A DNA stretch of 64,000 bases from Gonocerus acuteangulatus. Lineage: Eukaryota > Arthropoda > Insecta > Hemiptera > Coreidae. How positions within the stretch are numbered: position 1 is the first letter of the stretch; each line of letters opens with the position of its first letter. The translations under genes were made by a program, and so were the position numbers. The notes below the pieces were generated by a model that had not been told where the DNA came from, ran no database searches, and was given only the letters and a program-made list of their open reading frames with translations. Location of the stretch: the NCBI GenBank assembly GCA_946811695.1, contig OX328128.1:30605562-30669561 (forward strand), in the 5' to 3' direction. Below, one piece after another: positions 34,701 through 43,066 of this stretch.

Positions 34701-36618
34701 GATTTTCTCTTAAGACGGCAAAAAGAGACACAGCTGTCAACAGAGGAAATTCATAAAGAACTGAGTGACATTGTAGTGGCAGTGAGTATTTTTCATGTAC
34801 ACACTATGTACATTCATTTATATAAATAGATTTTATCAATCTGATTATTGAAATTAGTTCAAAACCATCTTGCTACATGCGGGGCTTGAACCCGCATCTC
34901 TCTTATTGTTAAATTAAATTTTTCTGATTTTTTTATCAAAAATTGAACTTCGGGGAATTTTTCGAAATGTTTGTTTTTTGCATAATTTTGGCTATTGCCT
35001 TTCTGATATCAATTTTGAAAAACATTTGTGTTTTACTTTTATTTCAACCAATTCGGCTGTTCTTGGTATACAATTAAAGCTAATGATTTTCTCTATCAAA
35101 ATAAGCTATAAAAGTGATACTATGGGCAATAGTGAAATGCCACGCAAAGTTATTTTCGATACTTTTTCATTAGATAGATTCAGTAAGTCATATTTCAGAA
35201 ATCACATTTACCACATGTATCATAATTTTGTTCTAGAATGATCAAACAATGTACGAGTTATTTTCAAAAAATAAAAATTGTATTTTTGGCAGTTATGAAA
35301 TAAAAAAATAATTTTCTTAGCAAAATGTTCACTTAAAACGTCAACTTTATAAAATGTAAATTAAAAGTTTATCTGAGCCCAAAGTAACTCAACACATTTA
35401 TTACAACCAATAAAACTGTAACCTATTATATTACAAGGAAATTTGACATTAATTTCAGATTATTCACTATTACCTAATTCCTATTGTGTCAACCTTTTCA
35501 TCTATTTTATATATCCTTCCTAATAAAGATGATGTTAAAGGAACTGAAATATGTTTAAGTACCTTTCCTTGCCATATTTTGGAATCTGTTTACAATTCGT
35601 TCAGCTTTATTTTCCAAATCAAGTTTCGTTTTCTGACTTTAATGGGGGAATATTCCATGAATTCACAGTATTTTAGTCAAACAAAATAAGAAAATGAGAA
35701 AAATTGTTATTATGTTTCCAAGAGCGAACGTTGACATAGAGGATGGAGTCATTTCCACTTGGAATACTATCTACCAGGCACTTAAAATCTTATATTGCTT
35801 CTCTTTGATATTTTATTGTATATGTTTCAAGAAAGATCAAAACCTGCCTCTAACTGCTTCTATTCCTTTACTAAAGGCACTAGGGATATGAACAGAACTG
35901 CACTGAGATGACACAGTTTCAGTTTTCTCCCCGTGGTCAGCACTCTGGAGATATGGGTTCAAATCCCGCCCTAAGCAAGTTGATTTTTTTCAGCAATGGG
36001 CTCACTGAAAAAATTCTCTGCTGCACCGTGGGTGCTTAGAAAGTATTTCTCATGTACAAAGGACAAATGTCCCACACGAATGGCCGATAAATAATACAGT
36101 TCTATTTTTAATCTCATTAATATTTTGCTTACACTCTTTTATAAAGTATATGCTCAGATTTTCCAATGCCTTTTCTCATATTTCAAACAGCAAATTCTTT
36201 ATGTGTTGTAATTTGTTTTCTAATTTTTTTTAACCAAATATTGCAATTTTTCAACAGGGAATAGATACAACTGGCGTTACAATAACCAGTGTGCTTCTAT
36301 TTGTTGCAATGCACCCTGAAATTCAGGAAAAAGCATACCAAGAGCAGCTTTCAATTTTCGGCTCTGATATGAAGCGACCACCGACACTCAGTGATCTTTC
36401 CAATATGCCATACCTAGCAATGGTTATAAAAGAGACCACCAGAATTACAAGCCCTGCACTCGTTTACAGGCTTATATCAGGAGATACAGTATTAGGTAAT
36501 TTTTATAATATAATATATATTTATTTTTATGTAATATTACCCAATTTTTATTAAATTTCAATCTAGAAACTAGACGTTGAACAATAATACTATTTTTCCT
36601 TGGTTTCTTTGTTGTCTG

Positions 36619-36664
<46 letters not shown>

Positions 36665-37790
36665 GTGCATCTATTTCCAGGATCATTAGCACCTTGGTGT
36701 CTGCATATCTCCAAATCTATATTAAATATTTGACTCCGACTTGTACACAAGTCAACGGCACATAAGGCCCAGCCGCTTTCGACTGCTCGAGCAGTCAACG
36801 GTAGAGAAAGGGTTATTTTCTCTACCGTTGACTGCTTCAGCTGCCGAAAGTGGCTTGGCCCTGTGTACTGTTGACTTTCCCATAAGTCTAGAGCTCCTCT
36901 TATTTCTAACCGTCTTTCTCTTCACATTTCTCGACATATAGCTATCAAGCGTTACCGTAGAGTACTTCTGGTATTACTGCTGAGATCACTAGAGGATATT
37001 TGAATCAAGTGTCTGGCCATGGGAGCTATTCAGGTGTTTTAAAACACGTTACTCTCTCAGCCTGGTCAAATTACCTTAAGTTCTTATACCTCTATCCATC
37101 TCCAAAATCATTTTATTTGAGTTATTGGGTATATATTTAACTTGTGTATTATTTATAACGTATAGGACAAGTGGTAAACAGAAATAGTTTTGCTCCGTTA
37201 CATTTGTTTTAGGAGGCCCGGTGGCTGTGAGTGCTGAGGCACTCATCCCCACAAGGGATGGTGGCTTTTATTTAGGAAAAAAGAAAAAGCATTAATCCTA
37301 TCCAGGTTAAAAACGGGGGGAATCTGCAGATGTAACTAGGCAAGCTAGGTTGTCACAAAACACTTGTTGGGCTGTTTAAATGAGATAACTGCCTTGAAGA
37401 ATCGAGACAGGGGCGCTTTCTTATCACTAAAGTAGAAGACCTATAATTTGTCAATCGGCTGTGGATGGGTAGTGGAAGGTGCGGCTGCCTCTAGCCAATG
37501 ATGTTTATTTTCACTGTTCCATTGTTACTGTAGGATGCCTCTCCTCTCCCCAGTTAATACTAAAATTTGTTGCAGGCGAATACACAATCCCTAAGGGCAC
37601 AGTTGTTGGAGTATCCCTCCAAGCATTGCACAATGATCTGACATACTGGGAAAAGCCAGATAAGTTCTATCCAGACCACTTTCTACCTGAGAAAGAGGCA
37701 GCAAGGCCTAAACATGCTTTCATTCCTTTTGGCATTGGAGTACGACAGTGCCCAGGTAAGGCATAAATTAAGCAAGACAATACTATTATA

Positions 37791-37852
<62 letters not shown>

Positions 37853-39788
37853 TATTTGTTAGGAGATACAATGCACTTGTAATACATTACTACGATCATT
37901 AATACAGGAAAGTCAATAAAACACTCGGGCGTCTGAAATATCACTTGAGGTATCAACTACGTACACAGAAATTAATTATTCACACGACATATAGGTACAA
38001 TAAATTAACATAAAAACATATATACAGTAAAAAAAACATACAAATAAATTATTAAATACATAAAAGCAAGCGATACTCAACGGCCCGCCCCGGCGAGGAG
38101 TGTCCTCCATCAACTGAAGATGATGCAGGGGCTTTTTAAAATCCGCAAGGTAATGTTTCTCAGCACTCCCATTGGCCTCAAACCAATTTTCCCTGCCTCA
38201 AACTATTTTCAGAAGCACCTATCAACACACCCCTCCAGCTTAATATACAGGACGTAACCTCCACGTCAGTAACAGGCACGCCAAGCATTTGCCCCACTGT
38301 CAAACGGACAACAAGTTTCCCATACTTCCGACACTTCGCCCAGTGCTGCGAGTTCAGATCAGAGTTCCTATTTACAATTTTTGCGACCACAATAGTTACT
38401 TTCCCCCCTTCTCTACAATGAGGTCAGGCTTCCATCTTCGGCCATCAGCTCTAAGGACTGTCTAGAGGTGAAACTGGTATCCCCTCCCGGCTAAGGCCTC
38501 ACCCAGCACGTTCACCACAGTATCATGACGACCTCTCCGTGAAACATAACATTGCTGATCTGCGTGAGTCCCTGTCTCATTTTCCAAGCATCCCGCCCTA
38601 CACGTTAGAACCCGGCCTCACGCCGTCCTCTAGTCGTTCTCACGGTGGTTGGAAGAGGCTTTATGTGGATACGAACGTACTGGAGGAAGTCCCAATCAGA
38701 AATGGTCCCAGTTCCGTCATAGAGCCAATATGTTGACGCCTTACAAGCTGACGACTTCTTGAGTCCAGTTCTGTCGTTGGACGAGTAGAGCATCTCAGCC
38801 CACCAGCTCTTTCTAATCTCTTAGGACCACGCGTCATCGTGTAACAAGCCCTGCCTGGCCAGGGCCTCCCTCGCTTTCCGCAGCCTTTTGGTCACGCTCG
38901 CCAAACGAAAAGCCGCCCCTGCCGCGGCCAGACCAGACCACTGCATTCTAGACAGATAGCCTATAGTCAGAGCCGGAACAAAGAAGCTCATACAAGGCAC
39001 CCTCAAGTCCCCATTCACGCACGAAGCATGGAAGTATTTTTAGACCATAGCGGCTCGTAGAGCTGAGTGACTAATGTCATCAAAAGCCTTAGCAATGTCC
39101 AGGAAAGTCAAGTGTATTTCGCGGCGACACCGACGAGCCTCCCTGAGCACCGCATCTAGGACTACACCGTTCTCAGCTGTCCGCCCCCTCGAATGAGGCA
39201 TTATATTATTAAATATAAAAAAGGGGAAAAAAGTCCATTTTAAACTTTCCAAATGCCGCTAAAAAGTAAGAAAAGAAAACGCACTAAGATGACACAGCTC
39301 CTGGGAGTGAAATTTTTGTAATAGAGCTTTATTAATAAATGAGTGGGCTTCCAGGAGGTGGTGTGAGTAATATCCGCTTAAAATTGCCTACTGCCAGTTT
39401 TTTGTGACTGTTTAAGCACCTCAAAACTCCCGTTTCTTTGACAAGTCATTGGAACAGGTATTCTAATTTTCAACTTTTCCGACAGTAAATATCAATGTAA
39501 TTTTGAAGTATTTGACTTTTATTTGTCTAGAGGGCAAATTTTTCCATTTACCGAAAAAATGACTAGGTATATCCATACAAGAACCTAATTTTTTTTTGTT
39601 TTTGTGTTCCAGGAAACCACTACGGAACGACACTGCTAAAAGTGTTTGTTTCCTATGTCATTCGAAACTTTGAACTCAGGTCAAACTTGAAATACGAAGA
39701 TATAATTTTTAAATACAGCATTATGCGGCATATTACCAACGGTTATAGGGTTACTTTTGCTGATAGGAATAAAAGTGAATGTTCCTAA
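24472..39788 (+). CDS. Cytochrome P450, CYP4-clan-like, copy 1 (11 exons)
   Basis: Haem-thiolate monooxygenase: inserts one oxygen atom from O2 into a lipophilic substrate with electrons from P450 reductase, at the endoplasmic reticulum. Exons 24472-24631, 26393-26505, 27590-27680, 29181-29372, 29498-29567, 31207-31330, 34019-34061, 34684-34781, 36258-36495, 37576-37755 and 39613-39788 join to 494 residues, normal for the family. In order: N-terminal membrane anchor [16 protein letters not shown]; proline hinge [15 protein letters not shown]-helix W126-K-E-L-K; I-helix AGIDTT (about 297-302); K-helix ETTR (about 356-359); haem loop [10 protein letters not shown] with ligand Cys about 435. IPGPKG and [19 protein letters not shown] are CYP4-like, but CYP4 normally has AGHDTT and a haem loop ending in RNCIG, so the family is uncertain. 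The C-helix Arg is Lys here. Close paralogue at 45,569-62,856. Substrate unknown. Confidence 0.93.
24870..25230 (+). repeat. AT-rich minisatellite, about 69-bp period
   Basis: About five imperfect units each containing ACTTATTTGTAAATATGAAT and TTCATAAGTTTGAATA. The period is divisible by three, so one frame stays open with repeated VNMNINTF and FVLHLF; I regard that as a by-product. Confidence 0.8.
25348..25530 (+). mobile_element. tRNA-derived SINE (GGCCCGGTGG family)
   Basis: The head GGAGGCCCGGTGGTCGTAAG with B box TGGGTTCGATTTCCACT is tRNA-like; the tail has CCTATAGATAACCC. Related heads are at 37,211 and 49,590. This is the most complete copy, linking head and tail. Confidence 0.8.
26393..26505 (+). 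CDS. P450 copy 1 exon 2
   Basis: Acceptor AATTACAG, donor GAG|GTATGT. Encodes [20 protein letters not shown] and [18 protein letters not shown], the A-helix/beta-1 region. Confidence 0.93.
26506..27589 (+). other. P450 copy 1 intron 2
   Basis: Holds a T-run of about 45 bases (26,714-26,758); otherwise nothing recognised. Confidence 0.6.
27590..27680 (+). CDS. P450 copy 1 exon 3
   Basis: Acceptor TTCCATCAG, donor GATG|GTAAGT. Encodes [20 protein letters not shown] and GIFVTD, corresponding to the B-helix to B-C loop of CYP4 proteins. Confidence 0.92.
27768..28660 (+). mobile_element. Element with about 125-bp internal tandem repeats
   Basis: Starts ACTAGCTGTTACCCGGCGTG, a common opening of dispersed arthropod repeats. 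It then holds about six imperfect units of about 120-130 bp, each with TTTAGTCAAAATCGGACGAA, GGTGTGGATTTGTATAAGG and ACATACAGACAGACAG. It ends in CAGACACGTG and an (AT)n run. Superfamily not certain (RTE-type tail or similar). Confidence 0.7.
28664..28716 (+). repeat. (AT)n microsatellite
   Basis: About 50 bp of uninterrupted AT dinucleotides at the end of the tandem-repeat element. Confidence 0.95.
28732..29100 (+). pseudogene. LINE reverse-transcriptase ORF C-terminal fragment
   Basis: Readable pieces include [39 protein letters not shown] and [20 protein letters not shown], matching the C-terminal region of ORF2 of an arthropod non-LTR retrotransposon family. Frame changes and an internal stop show it is dead. 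Confidence 0.65.
29181..29372 (+). CDS. P450 copy 1 exon 4 (C-helix)
   Basis: Acceptor TTTCCAG. Encodes [20 protein letters not shown] and [13 protein letters not shown]; the C-helix WxxxR position reads W-K-E-L-K. The donor G|GTTGTT is weak at its third and fourth bases, but joining here restores the frame found in copy 2. Confidence 0.88.
29498..29567 (+). CDS. P450 copy 1 exon 5
   Basis: Acceptor TTGTTTTAG, donor AG|GTAAGT, phase 2. Encodes [20 protein letters not shown], positioned like the CYP4 ETAMG region. Confidence 0.9.
29647..29837. mobile_element. hAT-type MITE, family CATGGGCGTATATAAGG (copy 1)
   Basis: Starts CATGGGCGTATATAAGG, ends GCCCATG, and is flanked by a perfect 8-bp duplication GGGCATCA (29,639-29,646 and 29,838-29,845). 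The same family is at 42,780-43,058. Confidence 0.88.
30250..30675. mobile_element. Long-TIR MITE, copy 2
   Basis: Contains GGGCTTTGAGAGGTCAGACA and its inverse (about 30,500-30,530), as in the elements at 6.8 and 55.6 kb; ends approximate. Confidence 0.6.
31207..31330 (+). CDS. P450 copy 1 exon 6
   Basis: Acceptor TTTCTACAG, donor TGG|GTAAGT. Encodes [20 protein letters not shown] and a charged segment ([11 protein letters not shown]), the F-G region involved in substrate access in P450s. Confidence 0.9.
31668..32025 (+). mobile_element. tRNA-derived SINE, long form
   Basis: The tRNA-like head TTTGCTCAGTAATAGAGCAC (A box) plus GAGTTCAAATCCC (B box) is followed by about 280 bp of body ending in a T-rich tract. 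The head spacing is tRNA-like but the sequence runs straight into SINE body, so it is not a functional tRNA gene. Confidence 0.75.
32388..33203 (+). pseudogene. Transposon-derived ORF relic ([15 protein letters not shown] family)
   Basis: One long frame carries [58 protein letters not shown] and [21 protein letters not shown] recognise this as a family present in many copies in arthropod genomes and thought to come from a transposable element; I cannot name the superfamily. The frame continues as MLADYC, then after a TAG as [20 protein letters not shown]; the TGA at 33,111 and this TAG (a Trp codon would fit the family) show it is broken. No N-terminus is present. Confidence 0.7.
34019..34061 (+). 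CDS. P450 copy 1 exon 7 (43 bp)
   Basis: Acceptor AATTTCAG, donor G|GTAAAT. Encodes [14 protein letters not shown], a basic linker. A microexon of the same length exists in copy 2. Confidence 0.9.
34461..34550 (-). mobile_element. 5S rRNA-derived SINE or 5S pseudogene
   Basis: The reverse strand reads GGCCGTGCCACGCCGAATAC, then GGTTCCGGTTGATCA, and ends with GTACCTGGATGGGTGACCAC, which aligns with the 5' part and internal promoter C box of eukaryotic 5S rRNA. The sequence between is diverged and the 3' stem is missing, so it is not a functional 5S gene. It lies in intron 7 of P450 copy 1. Confidence 0.75.
34684..34781 (+). CDS. P450 copy 1 exon 8
   Basis: Acceptor TTTAAG, donor GCA|GTGAGT, ends phase 0 just before the I-helix Gly. 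Encodes [20 protein letters not shown] and SDIVVA. It has one codon fewer than copy 2. Confidence 0.9.
35690..35935. repeat. Dispersed repeat (TAGGGATATGAAC family)
   Basis: It shares TTCTATTCCTTTACTAA, CACTAGGGATATGAAC and ATGACRCAGTT blocks with 24,240-24,375, and inverted with 40,960-41,130; a diverged copy is at 62,340-62,405. Ends not defined. Confidence 0.6.
35930..36110 (+). mobile_element. tRNA-derived SINE
   Basis: B box GGGTTCAAATCCCGCCC preceded by a shortened A-box region (GTGGTCAGCACTCTGGAGA). The body has CTCTGCTGCACCGTGGGTGC and ends near GGCCGATAAATAATACAG. Confidence 0.7.
36258..36495 (+). CDS. P450 copy 1 exon 9 (I-helix and K-helix)
   Basis: Acceptor TTCAACAG, donor G|GTAATT. 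Encodes [20 protein letters not shown] (oxygen-activation motif) and [18 protein letters not shown] (K-helix ExxR). Confidence 0.95.
36621..36663 (+). repeat. poly(T) tract
   Basis: Uninterrupted run of about 43 T in intron 9 of P450 copy 1. Confidence 0.95.
36751..36875. repeat. 125-nt hairpin in P450 copy 1 intron 9
   Basis: A perfect 19-bp inner stem (36,791-36,809 with 36,817-36,835, 7-nt loop, GCAGTCAACGGTAGAGAAA) is extended by an imperfect outer stem that closes GTCAAC with GTTGAC. Size resembles a pre-miRNA or a very small fold-back element. Confidence 0.75.
37211..37345 (+). mobile_element. SINE fragment (GGCCCGGTGG family)
   Basis: The head AGGAGGCCCGGTGGCTGTGAGTG matches those at 25,348 and 49,590, but the B box is deleted. 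Confidence 0.6.
37576..37755 (+). CDS. P450 copy 1 exon 10 (haem-binding loop)
   Basis: Acceptor TTGTTGCAG, donor CCAG|GTAAGG. Encodes [37 protein letters not shown] and [15 protein letters not shown] with the haem Cys. 54 of its 61 residues match copy 2. Confidence 0.96.
37793..37852 (+). repeat. (AT)n microsatellite
   Basis: About 60 bp of AT dinucleotides with one GT interruption near the end. Confidence 0.95.
38070..39210 (-). pseudogene. R2-clade-like non-LTR retrotransposon relic
   Basis: The minus strand at 39,040-39,210 encodes [20 protein letters not shown] and [20 protein letters not shown], the reverse-transcriptase motif A region (FLDIAKAFD) in the style of R2-like elements. Downstream on the same strand, GC-rich frames (38,821-39,018 and 38,178-38,390) are readable but interrupted. 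It is antisense to the P450 gene and internally deleted. Confidence 0.7.
39613..39788 (+). CDS. P450 copy 1 exon 11 (C-terminus)
   Basis: Acceptor GTGTTCCAG. Encodes [35 protein letters not shown] and YRVTF, ending TGTTCCTAA. The L-helix after the haem Cys keeps the usual length. Confidence 0.93.
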
Positions 39789-39884
39789 AGATAAACAGAA
39801 GTTTTCAGATTATTGTATCACTCAAAATATTCATTACAAATTATGGTTCTGTAAATTGAAGAATATTTGTTTCGATATAATTTC

Positions 39885-39890
39885 AATAAA
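39885..39890 (+). promoter_or_regulatory. P450 copy 1 poly(A) signal AATAAA
   Basis: AATAAA about 97 bp after the stop codon, with T-rich sequence downstream. Confidence 0.65.
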
Positions 39891-39935
39891 ATCTGTTAGT
39901 AAGCATTATTTTTTTATCCTGGTATCATTTTATTA

Positions 39936-40809
39936 GTCGGAGAGCTGGTAACGCACGTTTCATGAACTGTTTAATGCACCTTGAAATTTTGCTTTAGTTC
40001 GTCTATTGTAGTAAGAAGGTAAATATGTGTTTCCTGGACATACCTTGGAACACCGGGTACTGCGCATAGGGGAAAGGTGTAAAACAAATATGGCCCAAAA
40101 ATAGTTTTTTTATTCAGAGGCCAACAATCTTTCATGTAAAATGAAGGCAATTTTACAATGAATAATAAATAAGGCAGACAGTTTTAAGGGGGGTAGCATC
40201 TAAAAAAAAAAAAAAAACGAAGTTGTTTTATTTCTAATATTAAATGGTGTTTTATTGAAGCTGCAATTTAAACGGGAACAGCTGTACAAGATCATGATGT
40301 GAGCAAGAATCAATGAGGCTCAGAAAACAACCACAACTGATGATCGGTGCTCTCACTTATTCGTACGGTTACATGCAGCTTATTTCAGTCTATCATAGGC
40401 TGAATTTATTTTCATGTTTGCTGATCACGAAGTGTCTGCTCTTTTGTAATTATTTATGCATTATGTATGAAGAACGTGTTTAAATCGCAGCGGGAAGAAA
40501 ACACTTAATTTAATATTAAAAAAAACAAGTTTTTTTTTTCATGTTACCCCCCTCAAAAATGTCTGCATTATTTATTATTCATTATAAAATTGCCTTCATT
40601 TTACATTAAAGATTGTTAGTTCCTGAATAAAACACTACTTCGGGGCCATATTGTTTTGGGCCATTCCCCTATGCGCAGTATCTAATGTTCTATGGTAAGT
40701 CTAGCCAGCACATATGTATTTACCTTCTTATCTAACCAAGAGATGCATTATAGCAAAATTTCAAGGTGCATAAAACACTTCATGAAACGTGCGTTACCAG
40801 CTCTCCGAC
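39936..40809. mobile_element. Fold-back DNA transposon, TIR GTCGGAGAGCTGG
   Basis: GTCGGAGAGCTGGTAACGCA at the left is matched by its exact inverse at the right, with TA on both outer sides. The arms continue as imperfect inverse copies for most of 874 bp, so this is a fold-back (Tc1/mariner-like) element. It sits 46 bp after the poly(A) signal of P450 copy 1. A second right-end-like sequence is at about 41,600-41,622. Confidence 0.85.
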
Positions 40810-41773
40810 TATATTCTCCTCTTCCCTTTAGAACGTATAACTTATTTTGGACTAAAATTACTCTTGATGCGCCGAACCTCTAAGTAAGTTAAGACCATTC
40901 CTTAAATATTTCAAACAGAATCTATATATTTGTCGACGGCAAAAAAAGTCCGACTCGCAGGAACTGCGTCATCTTACCGCGTTCCGTTTATATCCTTAGT
41001 GCCATTAGTAAAGGAATAGAAGCAGTTATTGATGCGTTTTGGTCTTTCATGAAAAATACTGATTCTATCCTAAGAGGAAATTACTCCTTCCTCTTTCTCA
41101 AAGTTCGCTCTTAGAAACACAACTAATTTGTTTCTCATTTCCTTAACTTGTTTTACTAAAATACTCATTTTGCTGCTCAATGCAAGTAAAAAGAGCAATT
41201 AAAAAGCTAAGTAAACACAGACAAAAACTCGTTGTAACAAATTTCATTTACGTCCAACGTAAGAATGATATGACTCATCGAAAACTGGGCGGACGAACAT
41301 AACCAGTGGCCTAATCGTCCGACTCTAGACCCATTTTGAATTTGTAAACTTTCATCGCAACCGACAGTTAATATTGTGCTCTGGAGGAAACAATATATTT
41401 CACACTTGCAATGGATATAAAGTGTAATCTGGAGTTTTTAGTAAGTTAACTAAATTTGTTTTGTAGTATGTAACACGTTTTGCTATTTTTTTTATAACAC
41501 AAATCTTGTATTTTTTAAATTCCTTTATTTATTTACAGTTCTTTTAAAAATATGACGACAAAGAACGAAAATACGATCAATGAACGTATCATTAAACGTG
41601 CGTTAGCAGCTCTTGGACTATACCTTATGTTGTGTCAACGTTGAGCTCGGGTAAATGACTAGTTTCTGGATTTAATTCTGTCGCTTTAATAAATTGTTTT
41701 TGGAAGGATGCACCTTGCTTTTACTTTATTCAATCTTTATTCATATCTTTATAAATAAGTAATGAGAATAAAT
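40810..41773. repeat. Intergenic, mixed dispersed repeats
   Basis: 40,940-41,130 is an inverted copy of the TAGGGATATGAAC family. About 41,590-41,622 (AAACGTGCGTTAGCAGCTC) is a second end of the GTCGGAGAGCTGG fold-back family. No gene seen. Confidence 0.55.
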
Positions 41774-41882
41774 GGTGGGGAGCGGAGGGGAGACGATGGC
41801 TTACTATATGAATAAGGACTTGTTCCTAGGATATTCTCAGTGGGAGATTATCAGTACGCCATAGAGTTCTTCCATCTTGTGG
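41774..41882 (+). pseudogene. Diverged copy of the unidentified first exon
   Basis: Matches 21,170-21,282: GGTGGGGAGCGGAGGGGAGA is identical, and the peptide reads MAYYMNKDLFLGYSQWEIIS, then TP and an in-frame TAG. The GTGAGT donor is kept. The second exon was not found downstream. Probably a dead copy made by the same duplication as the P450 pair. Confidence 0.5.
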
Positions 41883-42771
41883 TGAGTTATTGTATAGAAA
41901 TTTTGAAGAATTTGAAGAAAATTTTTATTTTCTCATAAAACTTAAAATATAGGTACTGTATATCTGAGCTCAGAAGAGCGTTAAAAACAGGAGTTACTGA
42001 GGTATTTTAACCAAAATACACAAAAAGTTCATACAAACAACCTGTATATCTGATAAAAGCTTTTCATTCATAGTTACAACTTGATAAAAGGTATTTTTAT
42101 GGACCTTAAATTACAAGTAATTATATCCTTCGCATCATTTTATATTAAGATCCATTTTGTACCAAGGAGGATTCAAAAACTTCGTACTGTTCTTGCTCTT
42201 ATTTTTATTTCTTTTTTTCTTTGTAATTTGAGTAATTAAAGTAAATTTCAGTAATACTTCCACTGTTTTGAATGTAATGATACCTATCATTTTTTTTATT
42301 TTTATTTTACCATTATTATTAATTTTATTTACTATGTTAATAAAGTAACTTCGTTTGTTACAGTGGTACCAAACGCCCGATATTGGAAACCTGTAGGTAG
42401 TTGAATCTTACTGATTTCGGTATTATTTTTTTGTGCTGAATCGAATTAGAGCACTACCAATCCTTATAGAGTAATTATTTTCTCGCTTAATGTTGTTCTA
42501 CCTTTGCATTTCAACGGCTAACGTTTTTATTCACTGATATAGTGCAAGCAGCGAAAATGGCGGCGCACAAGTAAAATATATGCTAAATTATTATGTCGTT
42601 ATTCCTAAGTATTTCAATGTTTTACTTGGCACTAGTTAGATTATTTGTTTTGTATTGTTTTTTATACTTATTTTCTTTAGAGTACTTCTGTTTCTAGTTT
42701 ATAATTAGATGCAAATGTAATATCATATGCATGAATGAATGTATACAGGATGTATCGCAAGTTAATGACAA
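41883..42771. other. Intergenic, nothing recognised
   Basis: AT-rich; no frame or repeat ends that I can support. Confidence 0.5.
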
Positions 42772-42779
42772 TCCTTCAG

Positions 42780-43058
42780 CATGGGCGTATATAAGGGGGA
42801 GGGCTGAGGGGGCTGCAGCCCCCCTCTCCCCGAAATTTTCATTTGATGGTAAAAATGTATCATAAAAACCTTAAAAATAAATTTAATAAGATCGCTTAGT
42901 TAATAAAAAATAGTTTATTTTAGGTGAAATAGCGTTTTAGTTGCCTAAAACTATTTTAAATTCTAAATTTTTCATATTCCATGCGCCGGAAATGGTCTCA
43001 GCCCCCCCCCCGACATTTTCCAAGCCCCTCCCGAAATTATTTCCTATATAAGCCCATG
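42780..43058. mobile_element. hAT-type MITE, family CATGGGCGTATATAAGG (copy 2)
   Basis: Starts CATGGGCGTATATAAGG, ends TATATAAGCCCATG, and is flanked by a perfect 8-bp duplication TCCTTCAG (42,772-42,779 and 43,059-43,066). Confidence 0.9.
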
Positions 43059-43066
43059 TCCTTCAG

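Larger units (their letters stand above)
34782..36257 (+). other. P450 copy 1 intron 8
   Basis: Holds the dispersed repeat with GGCACTAGGGATATGAACAG (35,690-35,935), immediately followed by a tRNA-derived SINE (35,930-36,110). No other gene. Confidence 0.6.
37756..39612 (+). other. P450 copy 1 intron 10
   Basis: Holds an (AT)n tract (37,793-37,852) and an antisense R2-like LINE relic (about 38,070-39,210). Confidence 0.7.
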
